Notes: generated by a model from the letters alone, not told the origin. 5,445 bases of DNA from Verrucomicrobiota bacterium (GCA_019241095.1 JAFAXJ010000679.1:1-5445), one strand, 5' to 3'. Counted from the first letter of the stretch, positions 1 through 5,445 are shown. Translations and numbers: made by a program.

Positions 1-727
1 AGACAATTGCCTGCGGTGCGGCGCACTTAAGCGAGTCGAGCAAAGTAGTCGTGCCGACTAGCTCCAGGACTTTGTCCACACCTTTTGGGTTGGTTTTTCG
101 AACGTCATCCGCGATTGCGCCGTTGTCGATAAACACGTGTTCCGCGCCATTGTTTCGGAGTAACTCTGTCCGCTGTGGATCACGGCTGGTAGCCGAGACA
201 ATCGCTCCCAGGTTTCGCGCGATAGCCGCGGACGCAAGTCCGACCGAGGTGGTACCCCCGCGGATAAGAAGCCGTTCGCCCTTGTTTAAGCGCAAGGCGG
301 TAAAGAGCGATCCCCAAGAGGTCTGCAACATTTCCGGGATTGCGCCGAGCGTTTTCCAGTCGAGTTTCGTTTCGATTTGCTGCGCCTGAGCGGCAGGCAC
401 GCAAGTGAACTCCGCATAACCGCCGTCGATTTGTCGTCCCAAGCCGCCCATCGCCGTTAGGACCGTGGCTCCTTTCACGAACTCTCCACCTGGTGCCTCC
501 TCTACGATTCCGGCCGCTTCGATCCCGAGAATTCTAGGAAACTTCACGTTCGGTGAGTGACCTTGGCGGGTGAATAGCTCCGAACGATTTAGACCGAAAG
601 CTTTCACCGCAATTAGCACCTCGCCGATTTGCGGGGTCGGAATGGGGCGGGACTCGATTTTTAGCACTTCCGGCCCGCCTGCCTCGTAGATCACCGCCGC
701 CTTCATCTGCCGTCCACTCCGATTCAT
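1..727 (-). CDS. Quinone oxidoreductase-like medium-chain dehydrogenase/reductase (3' end cut by window)
   Basis: An open frame runs from the ATG at 727 to the left edge (242 residues seen, C-terminus missing). The N-terminal GroES-like fold is visible: [15 protein letters not shown] at residues 8-22, [16 protein letters not shown] at 35-50, and [10 protein letters not shown] at 68-77. The Rossmann nucleotide-binding loop is [10 protein letters not shown] at 156-165, followed by [10 protein letters not shown] at 192-201. Members of this family use NAD(P)H to reduce quinones, enones or similar compounds in the cytosol. The structural-zinc cysteine cluster of true alcohol dehydrogenases is absent, so a zinc-free quinone oxidoreductase type is more likely than an alcohol dehydrogenase; the substrate cannot be told. 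About 90 residues are missing compared with usual family length. Start: AAGGAG lies at 740-745, 12 nt upstream of the ATG at 727. The ATG at 706 (residue 8), where family members commonly begin, is the alternative, with GGAG about 10 nt upstream. It lies 134 bp downstream of recA on the same strand. Confidence 0.9.
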   Translation of the reverse strand, partial: MNRSGRQMKAAVIYEAGGPEVLKIESRPIPTPQIGEVLIAVKAFGLNRSELFTRQGHSPNVKFPRILGIEAAGIVEEAPGGEFVKGATVLTAMGGLGRQIDGGYAEFTCVPAAQAQQIETKLDWKTLGAIPEMLQTSWGSLFTALRLNKGERLLIRGGTTSVGLASAAIARNLGAIVSATSRDPQRTELLRNNGAEHVFIDNGAIADDVRKTNPKGVDKVLELVGTTTLLDSLKCAAPQAIV

Positions 728-861
728 AGTTGATCCTAGCTCCTTTGTTATTTTCTCCGCGATTGGATTATTGGTCGCAAAGAGGTGGCGATGAATTTTC
801 CAGTGCCGGCTGATCTGCGTGCGGCCCGAATCTGAGCGAGAAACAGAAATGACCGCCAGCC

Positions 862-1908
862 TTACCGACGTCTTTGAGCGTCCTCATCGAGGGCTGCTTT
901 AACCGCTACCTCCAATTCGTCATACAGAGCATGATCGAGTCTTAAAACCTCTTTTGCCGCATCACGACCCTGTGCTAGTTGCTGACCTTTATAGGAAATC
1001 CAGGAACCACGTTTCTCCAGGACGTTTTTTTCTAAAGCCAGATCCAGCAAAGCACCGACGTTAGATATCCCTTCGTTATACATGATGTCGAACTCAGCTT
1101 CCGTGAACGGAGGAGCAACCTTGTTTTTGACTACCTTTACCTTGGTTCGGTTCCCGGTGACGGTTCCATCTGTCTGTTTGATGGCGCTGATTCGCCGGAT
1201 ATCGATCCGCACACTGGAATAGAACTTCAGTGCTTTTCCACCCGGCGTTGTTTCCGGATTGCCAAACATTACGCCGATCTTTTCTCGAATTTGGTTAGTA
1301 AAGATGCAGGTCGTTCGGGCTTTAGATATGAGCGCGGTCAGTTTGCGGAGTGCCGCACTCATCAGCCTGGCCTGGGCGCCTACCGTTGCATCGCCGATTT
1401 CACCTTCCAGCTCGGCCTTAGTAACCAGCGCTGCTACAGAGTCAAGGACGATTACGTCCAGGGCGTTTGAGCGGATCAGCGTCTCACAAATTCTCAAGGC
1501 CTCTTCTCCGGAGCTTGGTTGGGACACTAGCAAATCTTCGAGATTAACGCCGAGGCGCCGGGCGTACTGTGGATCGAGAGCATGCTCTACATCAATGAAG
1601 CCCGCCAGGCCGCCCCTCCTCTGGGCCTGTGCTATCACGGTTAGCGTTAGCGTCGTTTTTCCCGAGGACTCTGGTCCAAATATTTCGATAATTCTTCCTC
1701 GAGGAAAACCGCCAACTCCCAGAGCACGATCGATAAGAATGTTCCCAGTAGGGATAACCTCGATCGGAACAACCTGATCGTCTCCCAGCCGCATGATGGC
1801 GCCTTCTCCGTAATCTTTCGCTATCTGCTGCAGAGCGAGATCCAAATTCTTCTTTCGGGTGGCGTGAGCGGGATCGATCGATTCCGTCTCGGAGTTCTTG
1901 GCTGCCAT
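862..1908 (-). CDS. recA: Recombinase RecA, full length, with unusual L1 loop
   Basis: RecA forms filaments on single-stranded DNA, drives strand exchange in homologous recombination and triggers LexA self-cleavage in the SOS response. The 348-residue length is normal. Seen: N-terminal polymerisation helix [20 protein letters not shown] (20-39), Walker [10 protein letters not shown] (78-86), catalytic Glu108 in IDVEHALD, Walker B VIVLDS (152-157), loop L1 around [10 protein letters not shown] (168-177), loop L2 from Gln206 through [16 protein letters not shown], the subunit-contact Lys228, Arg234, Lys261 and Lys263, and the C-terminal domain from about 283. All catalytic residues are present, so it should be active. 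Odd points: the near-universal L1 stretch DSHVGLQARLMSQALR reads [17 protein letters not shown]2 has Pro at 222 where Thr is usual, and the tail ends QRRR instead of an acidic run. Start: an in-frame TAA lies 22-24 nt upstream and this is the only ATG after it; no Shine-Dalgarno sequence is evident. It could be the sole RecA or a paralogue. Confidence 0.97.
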   Translation of the reverse strand: MAAKNSETESIDPAHATRKKNLDLALQQIAKDYGEGAIMRLGDDQVVPIEVIPTGNILIDRALGVGGFPRGRIIEIFGPESSGKTTLTLTVIAQAQRRGGLAGFIDVEHALDPQYARRLGVNLEDLLVSQPSSGEEALRICETLIRSNALDVIVLDSVAALVTKAELEGEIGDATVGAQARLMSAALRKLTALISKARTTCIFTNQIREKIGVMFGNPETTPGGKALKFYSSVRIDIRRISAIKQTDGTVTGNRTKVKVVKNKVAPPFTEAEFDIMYNEGISNVGALLDLALEKNVLEKRGSWISYKGQQLAQGRDAAKEVLRLDHALYDELEVAVKAALDEDAQRRR

Positions 1909-2346
1909 GATCCGTGAGATTAACGAGCTTTAGGGGTTGTTCAATCGCAATTCTTTTCCAAAGCGGTGACGGTAACAGGGTGCACGGATGGGTGGACCTA
2001 CTCAACAGTTCATCGATCAGCCAACTCTCACCCTCCACCTCGGTAACGTTGGACCGGCACAGGTGACCAAGGTCGCATGGCCGATACTCTGACAATGGCT
2101 CTTCCGTGGGGATTCAGGCCCGAAATCCCGGGGCATACGCCGGATTAACCTGGCCCTCCTCTCAACTGCGCACCGAATGAAACGAACTTTTGTTAGGACG
2201 CGGATAACAAGCTGGTTCAATATCAGTAAACATAGAAAATATTAATTTTAGAATTGAAACCTTTGAACAATCAGATAGGACTCTGGCGGAGGGGCTGTGT
2301 TGTTGGGCTCGCCTTTATAAAACTATTGAATAACAATCCCGATTCT
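1909..2346. other. Divergent intergenic region between recA and the beta-helix gene
   Basis: About 440 bp without a convincing gene. Short open frames on both strands have no recognisable motif and no good ribosome site. The part next to recA is G+C-moderate. The stretch 2221-2260 is distinctly A+T-rich (around AAAATATTAATTTTA at 2236-2250) and is the best place for a promoter of the rightward gene, but I see no clean -35/-10 pair. A degenerate LexA-like half site, TGTTC at 1938-1942, lies close to recA, and GAAC-TTTT-GTTA occurs at 2184-2195. Neither is a full consensus operator. Presumably both divergent genes are controlled from here. Confidence 0.6.
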
Positions 2347-3663
2347 ATGGTAAAAAGTTGCATTTTTGGGTTAGCTTGTGTCGCTTTCATGTCGGCGTTG
2401 TGCTGCGCACAAACAGTTCAAGACATTTATCTGGCAATTAGGACCGATGGCAAACCTGGATCTGGGCAGTCCTATGATCCGTATGATGCAGGAACTGCCG
2501 GTAAGTACGACCAATTACTACAAACCTACAGCCACGATACGGCCTTTCATTATTACCCTGGGACCTATCAGACCAGCGGTTGGCACTGGAATACCCGGCA
2601 TTCGGCTGGCGTTAACTGCAAACATTATGGCGCCAACATGGATCAGACGATCATTCAATTGATTGGCGCGAGTGACCCAACCCAGGATGGAGTAATTTTT
2701 TCCGCGGATTGTTGGGGTATCACCGATGGATTTGAAGTCCACGATATGACTCTCGATTGCAATGCTGCCGGAAATCCTAAGTTTACCCATGGCATCGGTG
2801 CCGTGACTGCGCTAGCCCTGTGCGGAAGCAACATTCTTATCCAGAATGTTAAATTCATCAATTTCGGAACTTCGAAGAGCGGCGCCGAGTGCTTCGTCGT
2901 TCTCATCGCCCCGATGCCACAGATGAATTATCGAACATTTAACAATATCAAGCTCGATGGATGCGTCTTCACATCCCCCGCAACCGGAAATCAGGACGGA
3001 GTGGATTGCGCTATCATCGGATCCCCGACAGGCGTTACGGTGACAAATACGGTCGTGCAAAATTGTTGGTTTTTGAACGTCGCCTCTGATTTCGCCTATT
3101 CGATCGCCTTCTTTGCTCAGCAGTGTGATGGCAACTACGTGCAGGGATGTGGCACCGGTACTTACCTGGAAACTTTCAGCCCTAATCATTATCCCTGGGT
3201 AGTGGAGAATAATGTTTTTAGCAATGTTGGTGCGGCCGCACAGATCACGTTCCATGCGACCGGAGAGGTCGATAACTTAACCTTCCAGAACAACACGGTA
3301 GTATTACCTAATCAGATAGGTCTCCAATCGAGGGCAGTCAGCGTTGAGGAGCCCGTGGAAACTGTCACCGGAACGAAACCGGAATTGGGAGACTTGGAAA
3401 TTGTTGGAAATTCCATTTACGCTGCGCAGTGCACGGGGCCCACGAACATTGGATTAGAAGGTTTTGTGATTTCCAGTCCAAACCAGAGATATTTCGTCGG
3501 AAATTTAACAGTGAGAAATAATCAATTTTCGGCGGGAACTGCTAAGAACGGGCAGCAGATCCAGATCATGAACGCTCCTAACTTCATTATCCAGAGCCAA
3601 ATCTCAAACAATACGTATTTCGATGGTTCTGTAGTCGTTACGACGCAACTCTCTCCGAACTGA
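2347..3663 (+). CDS. Secreted right-handed beta-helix (pectin-lyase-like fold) protein
   Basis: A 438-residue exported protein. Residues 1-21 form a typical Sec signal peptide: Lys3, hydrophobic core CIFGLACVAFMSAL, and likely cleavage after CCA before Gln22. It lacks a good lipobox. The mature part starts with IRTDGKPGSGQSYDPYDAGT (31-50), a lead-in I associate with secreted beta-helix proteins. From about residue 115 it shows short beta-strand/Asn turns typical of parallel beta-helices: ITDGFEVHDMTLDCN, ILIQNVKFINF, VVENNVFSNV, LTFQNNTVV, LEIVGNSIY, LTVRNNQFS. This fold is used by pectate lyases, polysaccharide lyases and surface adhesins. I see no diagnostic catalytic site, so the enzyme activity and substrate are unknown. 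About eleven cysteines remain in the mature part, allowing disulfides. No C-terminal sorting signal is seen. Start: the ATG at 2347 is chosen because it directly opens the signal peptide. A TTG at 2254 in the same frame would add 31 poorly typical residues. Neither has a Shine-Dalgarno site. Confidence 0.85.
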   Translation: MVKSCIFGLACVAFMSALCCAQTVQDIYLAIRTDGKPGSGQSYDPYDAGTAGKYDQLLQTYSHDTAFHYYPGTYQTSGWHWNTRHSAGVNCKHYGANMDQTIIQLIGASDPTQDGVIFSADCWGITDGFEVHDMTLDCNAAGNPKFTHGIGAVTALALCGSNILIQNVKFINFGTSKSGAECFVVLIAPMPQMNYRTFNNIKLDGCVFTSPATGNQDGVDCAIIGSPTGVTVTNTVVQNCWFLNVASDFAYSIAFFAQQCDGNYVQGCGTGTYLETFSPNHYPWVVENNVFSNVGAAAQITFHATGEVDNLTFQNNTVVLPNQIGLQSRAVSVEEPVETVTGTKPELGDLEIVGNSIYAAQCTGPTNIGLEGFVISSPNQRYFVGNLTVRNNQFSAGTAKNGQQIQIMNAPNFIIQSQISNNTYFDGSVVVTTQLSPN

Positions 3664-3673
3664 GTTCGTCTGC

Positions 3674-3710
3674 AAAAAAAAGAGGTGGAAACAAATCCTG
3701 TTCCCACCTC
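3674..3710 (-). terminator. Intrinsic terminator of the sHsp operon, between convergent genes
   Basis: Arms GAGGTGGAAACA (3682-3693) and TGTTCCCACCTC (3699-3710) pair over 12 positions with one A-C mismatch and a 5-nt loop (AATCC). On the minus strand the hairpin is followed by eight T (plus-strand A run 3674-3681), which is the classic Rho-independent layout for transcripts from the leftward sHsp operon, whose last stop is at 3738. In the plus direction there is no T run after the hairpin, so it should stop the beta-helix gene transcript only weakly, if at all. Confidence 0.9.
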
Positions 3711-3737
3711 CAGCATCAATCTGAGATGTTCAGAACT

Positions 3738-4127
3738 TTACTGAACCGTTATCTTCCTCGGCTTTACGCTTTCAGCTTTGGGTAAGGTGATGGTTAACAC
3801 TCCATTCTCCATCTTGGCAGAAATCGCTTCTGCGTCGATCGATGGGTCGAGTTCATAAACTCTTCGGAAATCGTTCCATCGGATCTCCCGATACGACGGC
3901 TCGCCAACCTTTTCGAGTGGCCTGCGATGTCCTGTGATGACCAGTTCGCTGTTATCCACCGTGATCTCAAGACCACTTTTGTCCACTCCTGGCATCTCAG
4001 CTTGGAGTACGAACCCATCCTGCGTGGACTGGACGTCTACGACGGGAGTCAAATAGCTCTTATGATGTTCTTCAGGTCGCGGGGCAACCTTATTTTCATT
4101 TTGCTGCTGCTGCTGGACGATATTCAT
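3738..4127 (-). CDS. Small heat shock protein (Hsp20/alpha-crystallin), short Gln-rich N-terminal arm
   Basis: sHsps are ATP-independent holdases that bind unfolding proteins in the cytosol and keep them refoldable by DnaK/ClpB. This 129-residue protein has an alpha-crystallin domain at about 27-116: TPVVDV (27-32), AEMPGVDKSGLEITV (43-57), ELVITG (61-66), FRRVYELDPSID (87-98) and the signature MENGVLTITLPK (106-117). The C-terminal I-x-V anchor is Ile126-Thr-Val128, which normally docks on a neighbouring dimer. The N-terminal arm is only about 26 residues, starts MNIVQQQQQ and is polar, unlike the hydrophobic arm of the upstream sHsp. Substrate binding and oligomer size may therefore differ. 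Start: AAGGA at 4132-4136, 4 nt before the ATG, a short spacing. It is second in the operon, 43 bp after the stop of the other sHsp gene, and ends just before the hairpin terminator. Confidence 0.95.
   Translation of the reverse strand: MNIVQQQQQNENKVAPRPEEHHKSYLTPVVDVQSTQDGFVLQAEMPGVDKSGLEITVDNSELVITGHRRPLEKVGEPSYREIRWNDFRRVYELDPSIDAEAISAKMENGVLTITLPKAESVKPRKITVQ
4104..4115 (-). repeat. CAG x4 trinucleotide run (poly-Gln)
   Basis: Four CAG codons in a row, followed by CAA, encode Gln5-Gln9 of the second sHsp. It is a short in-frame microsatellite, so copy-number change would lengthen or shorten the glutamine tract without a frameshift. Confidence 0.85.
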
Positions 4128-4131
4128 AAAG

Positions 4132-4136
4132 TCCTT
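4132..4136 (-). promoter_or_regulatory. Ribosome binding site of the downstream sHsp gene
   Basis: AAGGA (minus strand) lies only 4 nt before the ATG at 4127 and is flanked by complementary AAA and TTT (AAAGGACTTT). The SD can also pair with an upstream AAAGCC in the 43-nt intergenic stretch, which could limit access to it. Confidence 0.6.
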
Positions 4137-4170
4137 TCTGCTAAATAGTGAGGCTTTTGTCGGCGAGAGC

Positions 4171-4629
4171 TTAACCTAGAGAAATTTGCTTTGGTTTCGC
4201 TTCTTCAGCCTTTGGAAGGACGACTCGCAAGATACCGTTCTCGTAAGCCGCTGTTACCTTATCGGCCTGGACTGCCGCGGGTAACGTAATGCTACGCTGG
4301 AACCGACCGAAGTATCTCTCAGCATGATTCCCCTGCTCACCTTTGGTTTCTCGCTTACGCTCACCGGACATGGTGACTGTGTCGTTATGCAAAGAGATCT
4401 CGATCTGATCTTTGCTCATTCCCGGCAGTTCTGCTAACAGGGTGAATTGCTCCTTATCTTGGTAAACATCAACCGCGGGGGTCCATCTCCCGAGAGAGCC
4501 TGGCGTCCGCACGAAAGGTGCAAGGGAAAAGTCGAACACTCGATCCATCTCATCTTGCAAAGATGCAAGCCGATCAAAAGCTTGGTTCAGGTCGCTTTGA
4601 GGAAAACGCTGATATCGGACTATATTCAT
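4171..4629 (-). CDS. Small heat shock protein (Hsp20/alpha-crystallin), classical type
   Basis: A 152-residue cytosolic holdase chaperone, first gene of a two-gene sHsp operon. The N-terminal arm (1-48) holds an amphipathic segment, LNQAFDRLASLQDEMDRVFD (14-33), typical of bacterial class A-like sHsps. The alpha-crystallin domain spans about 49-140: WTPAVDVYQD (49-58), AELPGMSKDQIEISL (66-80), VTMSGERK (85-92), the dimerising loop with ERYFGRFQRSITLP (104-117), and the signature AAYENGILRVVLPK (127-140). The C-terminal anchor is Ile149-Ser-Leu151. All family landmarks are intact. Start: the ATG at 4629 has GGAG 8 nt upstream. An ATG at 4683 in the same frame would add 18 residues but has no ribosome site and no family-like sequence. 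Its first codons nearly match those of the downstream sHsp (ATGAATAT-GTCC in both, one base different). Confidence 0.96.
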   Translation of the reverse strand: MNIVRYQRFPQSDLNQAFDRLASLQDEMDRVFDFSLAPFVRTPGSLGRWTPAVDVYQDKEQFTLLAELPGMSKDQIEISLHNDTVTMSGERKRETKGEQGNHAERYFGRFQRSITLPAAVQADKVTAAYENGILRVVLPKAEEAKPKQISLG

Positions 4630-4637
4630 GTTGGTTA

Positions 4638-4641
4638 CTCC
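4638..4641 (-). promoter_or_regulatory. Ribosome binding site fixing the start of the first sHsp gene
   Basis: GGAG (minus strand) with 8-nt spacing to the ATG at 4629. It decides this start over the in-frame ATG at 4683. It sits directly next to a small possible stem, CCAA-ATCAA-TTGG, whose right arm overlaps its first two G residues. Confidence 0.75.
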
Positions 4642-4704
4642 AATTGATTTGGTAGCTAGAGGGATGCCAGAAACGCCAAACATTGCAAGTGGCTGGGCTC
4701 AAGC

Positions 4705-4734
4705 AATTTACCAATACCAAACTTTTATTGTCGC
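4705..4734 (-). promoter_or_regulatory. Possible sigma-70-like promoter of the sHsp operon
   Basis: On the minus strand GCGACA (4729-4734, 4 of 6 to TTGACA) and TAAATT (4705-4710, 4 of 6 to TATAAT) are 18 bp apart. Transcription would start near 4698, giving a leader of about 70 nt. The match is weak. The GACAATA repeat overlaps its -35 box, which would suit an operator. Confidence 0.25.
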
Positions 4735-4961
4735 AGAGTGTAAGTGACATATTGTCCCACATTTGAGCCAAAAGTGTCCACTCAATCGGTGCGCGCCAAA
4801 ATGCTACTACTGCCTTGGGTGTTTTGTTACGGCAACCAGATCCTTTGCTCCTCCAAACGCGCTGGGTCCGACTAATTTCTGTCCGAATCGGTACGCATCC
4901 AACGAGTGGCGATTTTGCGATTCGCGAGACCAGTCAGTCCGCTTCGGCTCTTTTCCACAGA

Positions 4962-4967
4962 TAAAAT
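4962..4967 (+). promoter_or_regulatory. Possible -10 box of the glycosyltransferase gene
   Basis: TAAAAT (5 of 6 to TATAAT) in an A+T-rich patch about 75 bp before the ATG at 5043. I see no convincing -35 box 16-18 bp upstream, so this is tentative. Confidence 0.22.
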
Positions 4968-5042
4968 TAAAGCAGAAGATACGCTAGCCGCAAAGAAGTT
5001 TTGCCGGCTAACATCCCTGCTACGATTAATACAGGCGCTTGA

Positions 5043-5445
5043 ATGAAAATACTCCTGGACCACCACCTTCCTTTCCTGCTTGCTCATGGCGGGTTTCAGA
5101 TCCAAATCGAGCAGACAAAGAAAGCGTTGGAGACAACCGGAATAGAAACTGAGTATTTGCGGTTTTGGGACGCAAGCCAAAGGGGGGACGTACTACATTT
5201 TTTTGGGCGCTGTTCAGGAGCCTACATAGAAATGGCTCACAAAAAAGGCATGCCGGTCGTGATGTCAGATTTACTGAGTGGGACTGGTTCCCGGTCGTCC
5301 AAAGCGTTAGCCGCGCAAGCTGCATTCATTCAATTAGCAAAAAAGGCCGTGCCGGCCAGTTTCCTAAGCAGGATGGGGTGGGACGCTTACAAAAGAGCTG
5401 ATGCATTGATCGCTTTGACGGGATGGGAAGCCGAACTCATGGTCA
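5043..5445 (+). CDS. Glycosyltransferase, GT-B type (GT4-like) N-terminal part, cut by window edge
   Basis: 134 residues are seen and the frame is open to the right edge. The start MKILLDHHLPFLLAHGGFQI (1-20), then QIEQTKKALETTGIETEYLRFWD (21-43 region), is the usual first Rossmann strand and glycine loop of GT-B glycosyltransferases, where HGG precedes a helix. DVLHFFGRCSGAYIEMAHKK (49-68) and GMPVVMSDLLS (69-79) fit the next strands, and ADALIALTGWEAELM (119-133) matches the 'sounds like a place where the donor-domain hinge begins' pattern of family 4 enzymes. Such enzymes move a sugar from a nucleotide donor to a lipid, polysaccharide or protein. The donor-binding C-terminal domain with its E-x7-E motif lies outside the window, so activity and acceptor are unknown. 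Start: a TGA ends directly before the ATG, so no longer start is possible; the ribosome site is weak (AGG about 9 nt upstream). It is divergent from the sHsp operon and may open a surface-polysaccharide cluster. Confidence 0.8.
   Translation, partial: MKILLDHHLPFLLAHGGFQIQIEQTKKALETTGIETEYLRFWDASQRGDVLHFFGRCSGAYIEMAHKKGMPVVMSDLLSGTGSRSSKALAAQAAFIQLAKKAVPASFLSRMGWDAYKRADALIALTGWEAELMV

Larger units (their letters stand above)
4630..5042. other. Divergent intergenic region between the sHsp operon and the glycosyltransferase gene
   Basis: About 410 bp without a convincing gene. The half next to the sHsp genes holds small symmetric elements: the palindrome GACA-TAT-TGTC (4746-4756), a second TATTGTC copy at 4726-4732 exactly 24 bp away, and AGTG-TC-CACT (4773-4782). 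The half next to the glycosyltransferase has three GCGA-headed units in tandem (4909-4930) and a TAAAAT box at 4962-4967. No CIRCE element and no good sigma-32 type promoter were found. A short open frame at 4763-4987 (+) looks random. Confidence 0.6.

Noticed and set aside
51..404. Open frames on both strands at the left end
   Set aside because: They lie inside the dehydrogenase gene, whose frame is clear and contains all family motifs.
728..861. Terminator between recA and the dehydrogenase
   Set aside because: Only a weak GCCG/CGGC pairing with no T tract; read-through cannot be excluded.
1259..1777. Open frame of 172 codons on the plus strand inside recA
   Set aside because: It is antisense to an intact, well-conserved recA and its translation is Ser/Arg-rich with no motif; it is a codon-usage shadow.
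1592..2095. Open frame of 167 codons on the minus strand overlapping the recA start
   Set aside because: It runs through recA in another frame, and its product is an Arg/Ser-rich string matching a shifted reading of recA.
2017..2220. Small open frame of 67 codons in the recA upstream gap
   Set aside because: No ribosome site, no recognisable motif, Arg-rich random composition.
2378..3255. Several open frames inside the beta-helix gene on both strands
   Set aside because: Shadows of the main frame; none has a start signal or a family motif.
4630..4830. CIRCE element or sigma-32 promoter for the sHsp operon
   Set aside because: No TTAGCACTC-N9-GAGTGCTAA and no CTTGAA with a CCCCAT-type box at the right spacing was found.
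4763..4987. 74-codon open frame with several cysteines on the plus strand before the glycosyltransferase gene
   Set aside because: The CxxC-like spacing looked like a zinc protein at first, but there is no ribosome site, the rest is random, and it fills the control region.
1..5445. Mobile element, CRISPR array, toxin-antitoxin or phage defence system
   Set aside because: No transposase, integrase, regularly spaced repeats, terminal inverted repeats or small toxin-like pair could be seen in the window.

Overview
This is a bacterial chromosomal window (about 50% G+C) holding six protein genes, two of them cut by the window edges. I saw no rRNA, tRNA, CRISPR array, insertion sequence or phage gene. 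The organism is not certain. The form of RecA ([15 protein letters not shown], and [18 protein letters not shown] in place of the usual GDSHVGLQARLMSQALRK) and a secreted Cys-containing beta-helix protein suggest a soil or freshwater member of the Verrucomicrobiota or a neighbouring phylum. That is an inference from remembered family patterns, not a database result.

Left part, minus strand: a quinone-oxidoreductase-like medium-chain dehydrogenase (1-727, C-terminus beyond the window) lies 134 bp downstream of a full-length recA (862-1908). Both read leftward. recA may stand alone, because the spacer has no obvious terminator but also no tight coupling. A gap of about 440 bp (1909-2346) without a convincing gene separates recA from a divergent rightward gene, so it should carry the control regions of both.

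Centre, plus strand: a 438-residue exported protein with a pectin-lyase-like right-handed beta-helix (2347-3663). It converges on a two-gene small heat shock protein operon on the minus strand. A strong hairpin with a T8 tract (in the minus-strand sense) lies in the 74 bp between them and ends the operon.

Right part: two adjacent Hsp20/alpha-crystallin genes, 43 bp apart. The first (4171-4629) is a classical sHsp of 152 residues. The second (3738-4127) is a 129-residue sHsp with a short glutamine-rich N-terminal arm. Both start Met-Asn-Ile-Val. Upstream lies a control region of about 410 bp with small palindromes and a repeated TATTGTC. Beyond it a rightward glycosyltransferase-like gene (5043 to the window end) begins.

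The genes do not form one pathway. The plausible common thread is stress and surface biology: DNA repair, protein-aggregation control, a redox enzyme, a secreted beta-helix protein and sugar transfer. I found no clear new defence or mobile system. The points most worth checking are the RecA loop changes, the asymmetric sHsp pair with its possible RNA-based or operator control, and the recA leader.
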